64,000 bases of DNA from Branchiostoma belcheri (Eukaryota; Chordata; Leptocardii; Amphioxiformes; Branchiostomatidae), in NCBI RefSeq assembly GCF_001625305.1, contig NW_017804054.1, forward strand, positions 2,328,042 through 2,392,041, written 5' to 3'. Position 1 is the stretch's first letter; each line of letters opens with the position of its first letter. Under the pieces are notes generated by a model. The model searched no databases. It saw nothing but the letters and a program-made list of their open reading frames with translations, and was not told where the DNA came from. The position numbers and the translations under genes were made by a program. Positions 21,001 through 29,710 of the stretch are shown here, one piece after another.

Positions 21001-24000
21001 TGTTACAATACTTTTTCTCTTATTGCTCTCTCAAAATGCGGAGGTTTACTTTTATTCCGTTTAAGTTATGACAAATAACGAATCGATTAAGTATATAGTA
21101 GAGGGGATTCATTCCTCAAGCTACCGACATCTTGCACACGCAGTCGTCCCTCAGTAAGACATCTGGAGCCGCATAGTTCCCGTTTAGAACTTTTATTCAG
21201 CCTGTCACACATCTGTCCAACAACGAATCGATTAAGGTTTGCTCTAGACATTACATAACACTGCAGGAATAGATTTGACAAACTATGAATATATATGTAG
21301 AACAAGTAAGCTAATTTGTACGGATTTCCTTTCAAAATTCTACGCAAAACCCGATCCGACTGATCCTTAATATGTTAGTTTTGGTCTAGTAGTATAATTT
21401 TGAATGTTGGAAGTAGCTTAAATTTAAATCTGTAGTTAAAACTGTTTTTGAATTTGAGAACGGTGTCTCCTGTAATAAAATTGTTTGAACACCTGCTATA
21501 ATTTAGACATTGGTTTTTCATATCTCTGCTTAACATGCTTAGAGGTCTTTCATTTTCATTCATGTTTGGGTTCCCGGTTGACCTCCTTGGTCCATTTTGG
21601 GTGATATATTACCTCAGCCCAGGCGATGTCATGGTATTGAAATATATCTCCAAACCAAATTGTCATCTTTGATTTGACTCCTCATTTTTTGTTGCGTCCC
21701 TAGAATAAACTTTCGCCGTTGCCCCTTCTCTGTAAAGGTCTGGGTACAGATTTTCTTTATGCTATATTTATGAGTACCGAAATTCAATGTGTTTTCTTAA
21801 TGGTCTATCGGTATCCTCCTATAAGAAATGGTTATGTGTTCATCACACGTTTTGTGTATGAGATTTGCATCGCTTTATGAGTTGTTTGTGATTCAAGTTG
21901 TTTCTGGTCAATATTAATCAATATAAACTATCTCTGGCAAGCATTCCTTGGCTACTAATTTATTTTTAAACTTACTAAACTTTAACAAGGTTTAATAGCT
22001 TGTTATAACAATTTGAAAGAATTCTAAGCAGCATATGATCTATTCTTTACGCACACTTGGGTTTTACAGCTATCGTGAATAGCTAGTGTACACTAATTAC
22101 CGTAGGATTAACAAATGATGATAAATGCCATTTAAGTAACTGCTTTAGGCAATAAATGTTTTCAGTATAGATGCATTGTATGCAATAACCACTATTGGAA
22201 TGGGTCTCACATACTTAACCCCAGTTGTTAGCTTAGCAATAAAGTTAATTTATCCCAGATAGGTCTAACAAGTACGTATGGGAATGGTTGCATCAATAGC
22301 GATACATGTCTGGTAAGTCTGACAAAATATAGAATAGCAAAATCTGCCATTACCAGAATTATCCAACATTCATCGTTATTGGTAAATTCCACTTTTCTTG
22401 CAGCGTCTAAATGACTAGACTAAGTGTACTCTGTGGGAGAAAACATTAATAACGTGTAACTAAATGATAACAGTTTTAATACTTTATGAAAAATGGCAAT
22501 ACTTACCCAGTTGACTTTTGTCTGAGAATAGTCCAGCAATTTCTCTTGCAGCATATCTCCAACTCCTCCCGCGTTGCCAAACTCTTCGACCTTTCTTTTC
22601 GTCTGTTCGTATTCCTCGTCTGATACCAGCGGGCGGACAACCTTTAGGTAACCTTCTAACGTCTGCTGCAAGGGAGGGACTGGAAGCTTTGGGAGCGCCT
22701 GGAAGAAATTTACGACTTACTGTAATGATTTAACGTATACATCTTTAGTTTTTGCCAAAATGCTGTATACATACCAACGCAAGCAGCCACAGGACCCAAA
22801 GTAGTTCAACAAAAAACACTGTACTCAAAATAAAAACAGACCAAAAGGTAGAGCATGTGAAGAAAATTTCCCTAAGCACATAGATTAAGATAAGTAGCGT
22901 TGATATAGAAGGGAGCTCCTGGAAGAAATTTGCGACTTATTGTAATTATCTAACGTAGTACTGCAATTAAACACAAAATAGTAATCAAAATGTGTGCATA
23001 CAGGGCACAAGGTTGAATAAAAAACAAGAATTTCACCTGTACCTAGTCTTTATTACACTTGATATAAGGGTAATAGTTAAGCATGGGCTCCCCAGATATT
23101 GTCACTTTGAAGCATTTTCGACTTCATGTAGAAACTAGATCTGTAGATCTCTACTATTTTTCGATTATTGGCAATACATAGAATTAATAATTTGCCACTT
23201 CAATGTCATCATTTTATTTGTAGTTAACCAGGCTAGGAATAACGTTCACATTGACATCTTTTTTTCTACCCTGAACAGAGACGGGGGCCGACACAAGATA
23301 TCTGGCACGTATGACCCGCTACTACGGTCACGTGTTTCTGACGTCACGTTCCAAGAGTAGATGGGTCCATTCCGTAAACAAGGTTGAAGGAGTCAGACGA
23401 AAATGTGGGGTAAGTCCCTAGTACATCCCAGTGTTGAAAGTAAAGTTTAGTCTTTATTTCATCATCTTTTTTTCCCATCATCTCCATAAACACGTAGGTA
23501 AAGATAAGTAGCGTAGATATCAATGTCTGCCTAATTGAAAATACGTCACCGGTCACAAGTAGCAAAGTAACCTGTGAAACCAATCAACACTTCATTAATA
23601 AGTCAGCCATTGAACTAAAATCAGATAGATTTATGTATGGAACCCAGGAACGCTTGCCCCCTATTGTCATGCACGACCACAACCAGGGTAGCGAAGTCCA
23701 CAAGAGAACTCCCTGGAGAAATCTCCTAATATTTGCGGTGGGATGAGATCGAACGCCTGTAATAAAGGGGACCGTGGTTCCAGCGGTTCTGGCGATGATT
23801 TAATCACTCCCAGCCGATGATTGAAACTGAAAGATGAGGTCAGCGCTTTTCACCCTCTATCGTCCCCGCGGAGTGACCGTTAGGACAATTTATAACTTTA
23901 AGAAAGATAGAAATATATGATGAACAAAAGGAAAAGCAAAAAACGTGCTCAGCACTATTCACCCTGCGTCGTTCCCGTGGAGTGACCGTTTATAACTTTA

Positions 24001-25617
24001 TAAAAAAAGACAAAAAATATACTGAACATAAGCAACAAAAACTTTCTTCTTGTATAGCCAGTAACGTCTGGTGTATTCCATTTTTGTAAAAGTTTTGTCC
24101 CTATGGTCCAGAGTTTTTTGTCATTTATCTTGTTTTGCTCCAAGTATTCGCAATTTTTACGTTTATAAATGATTTGGCCAGCAGCCTTTTTGCAGACAGT
24201 CTTTGTCCTAATTTTAATAAAGAGATTGACGTCTGTGGTCGATCTGTGCGTGTATGTAACTTGTGTTTTTTCAAAATATAGAATTTAATGCCGACGCCAT
24301 TGTTTTGTATTAGTTCGTGACTTTCTTATCTTTATCTAAAAGCAGACACGTGTTTTCCCAATTGTCTGTATCTGTCTAATTATTCACAACAGGCATGACG
24401 AGTAATATGCCACGAAAGATAAAAGTATCAAAAGATTATTAAAGGTGGTATTACAACATTTGCAAACAATGATATTTTTCATGCACAAGGAACAATAGAT
24501 TCTTAAATGAAGAACACCATCCACGTTATAAGGATTATCTACATGTAACTAGCCTTTAGTATCACATTAATGCTCAAAACTTTAGTTCCTTAGGGTGTAT
24601 TCCAAAGAAACACATGCAGCCCTTTTAAATTTTGATGTACACATCCTGAGTATAGAAAATCGAAACGTTGTAATCGTGCAGGGGGAAACAGAGCCCTGCC
24701 TACTTTATGAAGTGTATTTCGGCGTTAAAGTAATCAAAGTAATCCCTCTCCGTGTCGCGTTTTGGCGACACAGGACATTTCAATTCACTCCCGAGACGTC
24801 GGCCAACGCTCTGATAAATCGGCATACACCGCCAAGGGACGAATATCGTCCGATGGTGCTGTCTATCAAAACTATGTTATTGAGCAGGTAAAGGAAAGGT
24901 AGGGTAGTAGCCTTGGAAAGTAGGTTAGCAATGAATTAAACCAAAATATGTTGCAGAGGATAGTGTTTCGGCACTCTAGGGTGCTCGTAAATTAAGAAAA
25001 AAGTTTGACGTTAGAATATTAACGCAGGCGTACGCGTATGTATCTTCTTAACATATGATGTTACCCAAAGATGAAATATTATTTCTAGAACAAGACAATT
25101 TTTCGCAGAACGCGTAAGTAGAAAATGGGACGAAAACGTCTTTAAATTGCTATTTTAAGCCAAACTTCTTACTTTTGAATCGGCATAACCTCGTCATCGG
25201 ATAGCCCGAATGACCTCCGACCCCTCTGAACACCACCAAACACAACAACATAGCATCACTTCTAGAGCTCTACCAAGCATCAAAAACAAACATTGAGGCC
25301 AGTTATGTCAAGGAAACAAAAAGAAAGAAAACCCCCCAGCTGCAAAATACCAGCAATTATAGCAAGATATGTCAAGCAAACGGCTGTTTACAGTTGGTTT
25401 GAATGCTTTCGGAATGGGCCTTGTGCGCCTACGGGAAATTGTGACCTTTGCCCTGTATGAACCATTATTTGGTACGCACAGTTAGAACTCGTACCTGTGT
25501 GGTAGGACATGGCACCATGTCCGCGCTCCCCTGCCTCTTCATCCTTGTCATGTTGACGTCCGGCATTTGGGACATCGATCAGTCTAGAGACGCGCCCTAA
25601 GACACGGCTATCTCAAC
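11804..25617 (-). CDS. CHAT: Choline O-acetyltransferase, at least 15 coding exons
   Basis: The cytosolic enzyme transfers acetyl from acetyl-CoA to choline to make acetylcholine in cholinergic neurons. Exons, 5' to 3': 25495-25617 (start codon 25573-25575), 22507-22698, 19383-19501, 19125-19178, 18400-18580, 17223-17300 (cut by gap), [missing], 17048-17176, 16327-16427, 14974-15105, 14548-14670, 13925-14060, 13381-13443, 13109-13246, 12486-12680, 11804-12019. All visible junctions are GT/AG and keep frame. Family blocks appear in order: [67 protein letters not shown]; catalytic-His block [60 protein letters not shown]; the STS block [28 protein letters not shown]. The 645 visible residues plus about 50 lost in the 17203-17222 gap match the usual size. 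An in-frame TGA 6 nt upstream of the ATG fixes the start. VAChT lies 9.2 kb upstream on the same strand. Confidence 0.96.
12486..12680 (-). CDS. CHAT: CHAT exon ([20 protein letters not shown])
   Basis: 195 nt, [20 protein letters not shown] then [17 protein letters not shown] ... MQHLCLK. Acceptor ACACAG, donor AAG|GTCAGT. Last strongly conserved block of the enzyme. Confidence 0.95.
13109..13246 (-). CDS. CHAT: CHAT exon with STS motif
   Basis: 138 nt, [18 protein letters not shown] ... [18 protein letters not shown] is the conserved acyltransferase STS motif near the active site. Acceptor TTACAG, donor CAG|GTACTG. Confidence 0.95.
13381..13443 (-). CDS. CHAT: CHAT small exon
   Basis: 63 nt, [21 protein letters not shown]. 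Acceptor TTTCAG, donor CAG|GTCAGT. Confidence 0.93.
13600..13890. repeat. GC-richer intronic block, probable dispersed repeat
   Basis: Base composition differs from the flanking AT-rich intron. The edges (CTAATCCTG...GTACCCA on the left, reverse complement of GGGTACCAGGCTAATC on the right) look like weak terminal inverted repeats. No second copy seen in the window. Confidence 0.3.
13925..14060 (-). CDS. CHAT: CHAT exon ([17 protein letters not shown] block)
   Basis: 136 nt, [20 protein letters not shown] ... AMCSDTVE. This block forms part of the choline-binding site in the family. Acceptor CTGCAG, donor GAG|GTACGG. Confidence 0.95.
14079..14477 (+). mobile_element. MITE copy 1 (TTAA-flanked family), in CHAT intron
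   Basis: Starts TTAAAGGCATGCAGTGCAG and ends in a reverse-complementary GCTTTTAA. The interior aligns with the copy at 55027-55383 (shared CAAAGTCAATATT, GGCTTGTTTCTGCAGTTTTA, GAAATACT.ATTGAAATGT). Interrupted at 14184-14225 by a LINE tail. Confidence 0.7.
14184..14225 (+). mobile_element. Tiny 5'-truncated LINE tail nested in MITE copy 1
   Basis: TGTTACGCCGAAGGGCGGTT then ATGCTGGCTATACAGATACC is the 3' terminus also found at 38390-38434 and, reversed, 45002-45040. It is absent from the related MITE copies at 45.9 and 55.1 kb. Confidence 0.7.
14548..14670 (-). CDS. CHAT: CHAT exon ([12 protein letters not shown] block)
   Basis: 123 nt, [19 protein letters not shown] ... QLALQLTYF plus split Lys. 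Acceptor TTGTAG, donor AA|GTAAGT. Confidence 0.95.
14819..14839 (-). promoter_or_regulatory. RE1/NRSE-like silencer element in a CHAT intron
   Basis: On the minus strand the left half reads TTCAGCACC (perfect), then a two-base spacer AA, then GGACAGTGAC against consensus GGACAGCGCC. That is 18 of 21 positions of the classical RE1, and one of the three mismatches is in the variable spacer. It lies between exons 14974-15105 and 14548-14670. RE1 elements bind REST/NRSF and restrict neuronal genes; the mammalian cholinergic locus is a known RE1 target. Binding here is an inference. Confidence 0.65.
14974..15105 (-). CDS. CHAT: CHAT exon ([11 protein letters not shown] block)
   Basis: 132 nt, [20 protein letters not shown] ... 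SRESVD plus split Arg. Acceptor CTGTAG, donor AG|GTAACT. Confidence 0.94.
15256..15566. other. CHAT intron with 'TCGAATGACAAGCG' motif repeats
   Basis: The string TCGAATG(A/G)CAAGCG recurs at about 15307, 15413 and 15476, with a related CAAATGGCAAGGGTGAGG at about 15375. Short, irregular; no other function seen. Confidence 0.4.
15689..16008. mobile_element. MITE copy 2 with intact terminal inverted repeats, in CHAT intron
   Basis: 320 bp bounded by TTAA. The left end (TTAAAGGCATCCAATGCAAT, TTCA, then GTGGCAAAAC) and the reverse complement of the right end match at 33 of the first 36 positions. TTAA at both ends is the target duplication of piggyBac-type transposons, so a non-autonomous piggyBac-like element is the best guess. 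No transposase. Confidence 0.75.
16327..16427 (-). CDS. CHAT: CHAT exon with catalytic histidine
   Basis: 101 nt, [20 protein letters not shown] ... VEHLLNY plus split codon. The His of EHSP is the general base of the acyltransferase family. Acceptor TTCTAG, donor AT|GTAAGT. Confidence 0.95.
17048..17176 (-). CDS. CHAT: CHAT exon (ARQMLHGDG...NRWFDKTMQ)
   Basis: 129 nt, [20 protein letters not shown] to NRWFDKTMQ. Acceptor TTCCCAG at 17177, donor CAG|GTCAGG. NRW(F/Y)DK is a family landmark. Confidence 0.92.
17203..17222. other. Assembly gap (20 N) inside CHAT
   Basis: Nominal 20-N gap of unknown true length. By comparison with vertebrate CHAT, about 50 residues between KRIM and DGARGG are missing, so the gap hides the end of one exon and probably another exon plus introns. 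Confidence 0.95.
17223..17300 (-). CDS. CHAT: CHAT exon interrupted by assembly gap
   Basis: 26 codons, [26 protein letters not shown], acceptor CTCAG at 17301. The 3' part is lost in the Ns at 17203-17222. Confidence 0.92.
18400..18580 (-). CDS. CHAT: CHAT exon ([17 protein letters not shown] block)
   Basis: 181 nt; [18 protein letters not shown] ... [13 protein letters not shown]. Acceptor TGTAG, donor CAG|GTATGA. PEPEHI is strongly conserved in the family. Confidence 0.95.
18815..18960 (+). repeat. Dispersed repeat, copy 1
   Basis: Aligns with 27842-27990: shared AAGGCC.TAG, CCACT.TGTCTAGGACA, GGTATTG, CGGAGC, TTTTACCT. No coding potential. Copies differ enough to be old. Confidence 0.6.
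19125..19178 (-). CDS. CHAT: CHAT micro-exon ([14 protein letters not shown])
   Basis: 54 nt; completes Arg, then [17 protein letters not shown] and a split Ala. Acceptor TTTCAG, donor GC|GTAAGT. Confidence 0.93.
19383..19501 (-). CDS. CHAT: CHAT exon (WWLDDMYL block)
   Basis: 119 nt, [20 protein letters not shown] ... PSDQL plus split Arg. Acceptor TTAG at 19502, donor CAG|GTTTGT. Confidence 0.95.
19502..22506. other. Long CHAT intron
   Basis: 3 kb between exons 22507-22698 and 19383-19501. No coding exon recognised. Contains the small hAT-like MITE at 20821-20890. Confidence 0.7.
20813..20898. mobile_element. 70-bp MITE with 8-bp target-site duplication (hAT-like)
   Basis: 20821-20838 (TAGCCTCCAAGCAGATCC) and 20873-20890 (GGATCTGCTTGGAGACTA) are inverted repeats matching at 17 of 18 positions. 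Inner arms GGCAA/TTGCC extend the hairpin. The element is flanked on both sides by GCAACAAT (20813-20820 and 20891-20898), a perfect 8-bp direct repeat. Eight-bp duplications are typical of hAT (and P) transposons. Confidence 0.8.
22507..22698 (-). CDS. CHAT: CHAT exon: N-terminal acyltransferase block
   Basis: 192 nt, [18 protein letters not shown] ... [11 protein letters not shown]. Acceptor TTCCAG at 22699, donor TGG|GTAAGT. Start of the carnitine/choline acyltransferase fold. Confidence 0.95.
22691..22957 (-). repeat. Duplicated 3' splice site of a CHAT exon
   Basis: 22691-22737 (first 8 nt of the exon plus its acceptor and upstream intron) and 22911-22957 match at 42 of 47 positions. 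The upstream copy keeps the AG and pyrimidine tract. Confidence 0.8.
22699..25494. other. First coding intron of CHAT
   Basis: 2.8 kb. Contains the duplicated acceptor, two coding-like minus-strand segments of unknown origin (22770-22915 and 23344-23583) and a tandem repeat at 23841-24045. Confidence 0.7.
23841..24045. repeat. Imperfect tandem repeat, two units of about 109 bp
   Basis: 23841 and 23950 start parallel copies: CAGC(G/A)CT.TTCACCCT, CGT.CCCG.GGAGTGACCGTT, TTTATAACTTTA, AAATATA..TGAACA.AAG. No coding content. Confidence 0.7.
25495..25617 (-). CDS. CHAT: CHAT exon with start codon
   Basis: Acceptor TTTCAG at 25618-25619, 42 nt of 5' UTR, ATG at 25573-25575, then 27 codons ([15 protein letters not shown]...CPTTQ) and donor CAG|GTACGA. 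An acceptor upstream of the start implies at least one non-coding 5' exon further upstream, as in other cholinergic loci. Confidence 0.85.
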
Positions 25618-25996
25618 CTGAAACAAAGAACGGTTACTCTTTTCAACTGATGTGTGTATTACATCGATGTTTCGTGACATTATTTCATATCTGCAAGTCA
25701 AAAACAAACCTTTATCTATACATAATAAAAGTTTTAGACTCACGATCCAACAGTAAGCGTTTTCTGTTAAATAGTTCCTTCTTGTTCAGGTGCACATAAT
25801 AAGTATTCGTAACGAAAAATGCCATCAAGAGAATACTGCGTTTAGATCGTATGAGAATTTGTTTCATAGGTTTGTCTTAGAGTTAAATTAAAGGCTGATA
25901 CTTGCTGTTAGTTTTATATGCCCCATATTGATAGGGTTTCACGCACGCACACTCACATATACACAGAAACACACACACACCGCATATATATAGTAA

Positions 25997-26014
25997 AGCT
26001 AGCAATTGCTAGCT
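25997..26014. repeat. 18-bp perfect palindrome
   Basis: AGCTAGCAATTGCTAGCT equals its own reverse complement. About 400 bp upstream of the CHAT start-codon exon. Confidence 0.8.
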
Positions 26015-27841
26015 GATAAAACATATGTATAGGAATGTGAAGATTGGGGATTTAATCTATAATCTATACATTTTTTGTACTTAGACCTTCTCCCTCGTGA
26101 CGTCGATGAAAAGTGACATGCAGGTCGATTGTGGCCTTTCTTAAATGAAGGTAAAGTAAAAATATCCTTCTTTGAGTTTGAACTTGCTAATTACAAGTCT
26201 TGTATGCTAAGCTAAAGTATAACAAGGATGAAAAATATGTATTGTAACGCACCATTTGCTAGCCCTTTTTGTTATCTTTAGACGGTCTGAAGCTTCAGTC
26301 AGTTTTTATGAGTTATAGGTCTACGTTGCATCGGGATATTTTGTCAAGATTACGATCCCACCACAGGCACTCGGGCTAACCAATTACCACTCTAAATTCA
26401 CCTGCGCATATCACATTTTTGGAGCGCTGATGGACGAAATATGCTTTGGGCCGACCTGTCCCAAACCAGCTTGAGCAGGAGTGCCTTTTTGTGTGTCAGA
26501 ACGCTACAACAATGTGTTTATATTCCCCAAAGTATTCAGCACCTGTCAAAAGCAATTTATCTTCTCTGTGCTTTTGATAACTAATCAAAAAGCGATGTAA
26601 AGTCAGCAGTTGACCTAAAAACACAAAAGATTAGACAAAGGTCATCATTAGAATATTTTTTTAGTAAAATGTTTGCTTTAAATCCTTCAGGAAGTTACAC
26701 TTTGTTTGGACGTCCCTGTTAAAGAATGTATCGGTTTCATGCCAATTGAATACCGTATTGTACATGGGTAAAAAATATCGTTGCATTGTCAATAAGGTAT
26801 AATGGAGAGCATCATTGCTTGCTAAATATTTCAGTACCCTTTATAATAAACACTGGTAAGCAAGTACATGTATGATACTTTTAATCTTAACCTATTACAG
26901 TAAGCTCAACATCTTATGTCCGTCTAACATAATGTAGGTCATCGTAGATTATATCTATCAAAAAGAGTTTGTAGTGGAATATAGATATCCAAATCTACTT
27001 AGATTTACACAAAGAAATAAGTGACTGAAAGAAAAGATATGCATGGATAGGGCATATTACAGTTTACACCTTAAATGCAAAGCTTGACTGAAAATTGGCC
27101 TATGATCATGGAAAGCATGCAGAGTAGAAAATGACCCCGAACAGGGCAAAAACTCCAGAAAACAAGCGACCACTCCAATGTGATTGTTCTCAAATTTGCC
27201 CAGAATATCTTTTCAAAGAAAGTATCAAGCGTTCTTACCTGTCCTGGAAAGGTTGTGATGATCTACAGAAAGTACCGATTATCATGCCTTTAGATACTCT
27301 CTACGATATGACGTAGCTAACCAGCCACAGACGCAGATGACTGCGAAGTCATCGATGACTGCTAGGCGCAACCTTTATAACCCATTTACCTCATCGAAAC
27401 TGGTTCCGTGGCTGTCAGTCTGTAGCTCAACTGGTTTGGTCCAGTTTTCCCTTGACGGCAGCCTCATGACGTACCCATACGGCCTTCCCTAATTTAATTA
27501 CCTTCCCCGTAGTATTTCATTCACAAATGGGTTTTTACCGAAGTGACCTATGTACGGTCTGAAAGACGAATGCAGCTAAGGACCAATCTCAATACGATAC
27601 GTTATCTCAATGGTGAAACGAAGTTGTAACTACACGATTTGGTAATCAGGGTCAAGCATTGAATTAGTAAATGCACATAAAAGTCCATTTCAGCGTTCAA
27701 CAGGAGCGGTCATAATTAGGCATGACGCAGGATGGAAATGTTTCAAGAAGGGTGACGATCCATCAAAGTCCCCAGACCCACTCAAACTGGGATTGGCCTT
27801 TCATTTGGACCCCATAATGTATGGGAAACATGCAAACATGG

Positions 27842-27990
27842 TAAAAAGGTAAAGGTAAAGGTAGTCCCGTAGACTTTTTAAGGCCGTAGGAGCAGTGGAT
27901 TGTTAATAACCCACTGTGTCTAGGACATGGTATTGGAAGGCGGAGCCGATCTCTTCTTTCACCGACTTTTACCTCTGCAACCGAAGTCAA
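27842..27990 (+). repeat. Dispersed repeat, copy 2
   Basis: Begins with AAGGTAAAGGTAAAGGTAG and aligns with 18815-18960. Contains CCACTGTGTCTAGGACA and GGTATTGGAAGGCGGAGCC. Confidence 0.6.
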
Positions 27991-28073
27991 ACTAATAGAG
28001 CAGTGTTTACTTTAAAAGGTTAAACTTGTGTACTATAACCTAGACTAATCTCACCCCCCCCGCCCTCTCCCCA

Positions 28074-28096
28074 TTCTCTCTCTCTCTCTCTCTCTG
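28074..28096. repeat. (TC)n microsatellite
   Basis: Uninterrupted TC dinucleotide run of about 22 bases after a C-rich stretch. Confidence 0.9.
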
Positions 28097-28368
28097 TCTA
28101 GCGTCGTCAGCCTCACTATGCAATAGTTAAGAAAGTTAAGTTAAAGTTAAATAAATTTGTAACGTAATATTCAATGATTCAGAACTGGACTAAAGTAAAG
28201 GAGTAAAGGGCACACATGTACTCACTCCCTTCATGAAGAATCTTCGACGATGAATAGAAGTCCTGGAGTTATTGCTAGTTGCCGCTTGTCTTCCAATTAA
28301 CTTCGTCCTGTAGTGGGGAAAACAACCAATATATTACGTTAAAGCATTGCATACTATACTAGAACTAG

Positions 28369-29270
28369 AGTTCCACGATCTCTTACCTTCGCCAAATGTT
28401 AGCTTTTATGATTAAGAAATTATATATTAATCCCCCTAATTATGCAAATAGGATCCTCAATTGCATGAATTATATCTGTTGATCATATTCTCCACCAAAA
28501 GACAGTCTTATCTTAACAAAGAATGCCATGATGACATTTTCTCATAAATTATGCAAATGAGGTCCTTATTTGAATAAGTTATGTTTAATTATGTTCACCT
28601 TAACTTAACTTTCAAACACCCCAAGTATAAAATTCCAGGCAGTTACCACTATGCAATTATAATATTTTCTCATTAATTATGCAAATTAAGTCTTCATTTA
28701 CATAATCGATATCTGCCTGCGTTTCTCTCATTCTTAATAACATATGTCACAAGCTTGAACTTCCTTTTATGGAATGCAGCTGATAGATAGAATTTCCTCA
28801 TTAATTATGCAAATTACATCCATATTTGCATAATTGTAATATCATTATGTCAAGCATCACTCAAGCTACCTACATACCAAAAATCACGATGATCCATCAA
28901 TCGGTTCTTGAGTTATCCTCCTTTAAACATTTGTCCTTTAAACCCCCCTGCAGTTCTAGAGCAAGGAACTAGGGGGCCCAAAGTCACGTCACTTCTTCCC
29001 CAGCACAAGAGCTACCTGCCATCCATGCCTTTCGTTACCCTAGCATGTCTAGATCACGAGATATCAAAACCGGAAGTTCTGCTGCAGTACCATGACAAGC
29101 CGCCAGGTGGCCCAAAATCTAATCATTTTGAGGTCTCATCAAGACCTACCCACCTACCAAGTATCAAGACAATCCATCAAGACCTTCTCAAGTTATCGTG
29201 TTGACAGACAGACACACACACACATACACGAACGCCCCTGAAAACATAACCTTCTTGGCGAAGGTAATAA
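28369..29270. mobile_element. 0.9 kb repeat, copy 1
   Basis: About 902 bp. Near its ends are 13-bp inverted repeats TTACCTTCGCCAA (28383-28395) and TTGGCGAAGGTAA (29255-29267). The left half has four imperfect units, each with ATTATGCAAAT; the right half has related phrases ending ATCCATCAA..C(G)GTTCT.(C/G)AGTTATC and an (AC)n run. Non-coding; about 98 per cent like copy 2 by eye. Confidence 0.75.
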
Positions 29271-29690
29271 AGGGACTGTTGTGGTTCCTTAACGTTTCTG
29301 TCTTGCCTTCCTCTATCCCTCATGTATTGTGTTGTTAGCTCTGCCTGCCTTCCAGCATCCCGCGTTGGTGAATATTCCAGGAGGAGGGACGTGGTCTGGG
29401 TAACTGTTCCATTCCAGCGGACTGACGTTTGATTTGAGGCTTTAGGATCGCTCAGGTGGGGGATTTACCGACGGTTGCCGCACACATAACCAGATGATAT
29501 CAGTCCTGCCGCCTCAGTGCAGCGACCTGCTAACAACCGCTAGGTTTGAAATTGGATTCCCAGGGGAAGGTTCCACAGCTCCCCTCCCCGTAAATCTGTC
29601 ACTAAAACCGCCTCCTAAGGACATCTGACAAATGAGAGGAGTGTGGAGGTGATGAATGAAGAGGCGAGCTGTTACATCTCTAGCCATGCC
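29271..29690. other. Single-copy sequence between the two 0.9 kb repeats
   Basis: About 420 bp without a gene; contains an exact COE/EBF-type TCCCNNGGGA motif at 29558-29567. Ends at an assembly gap. Confidence 0.6.
29558..29567. promoter_or_regulatory. COE/EBF-type motif
   Basis: TCCCAGGGGA, exact match to TCCCNNGGGA, inside ATTCCCAGGGGAAGG. About 4 kb upstream of the CHAT start exon. Short motif; occupancy unknown. Confidence 0.3.
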
Positions 29691-29710
29691 NNNNNNNNNN
29701 NNNNNNNNNN
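29691..29710. other. Assembly gap (20 N)
   Basis: Nominal gap directly before repeat copy 2; the join may be a haplotype or repeat misassembly. Confidence 0.95.

Noticed and set aside
26534-26556. TTCAGCACC, a perfect RE1 left half-site
   Set aside because: No right half GGACAGC at canonical or expanded spacing.
28908-29204. Open frame of 98 codons, with a 124-codon relative at 30169-30543
   Set aside because: Both lie inside the 0.9 kb repeat; the shared peptide reflects DNA repeat identity, with no domain or start context.
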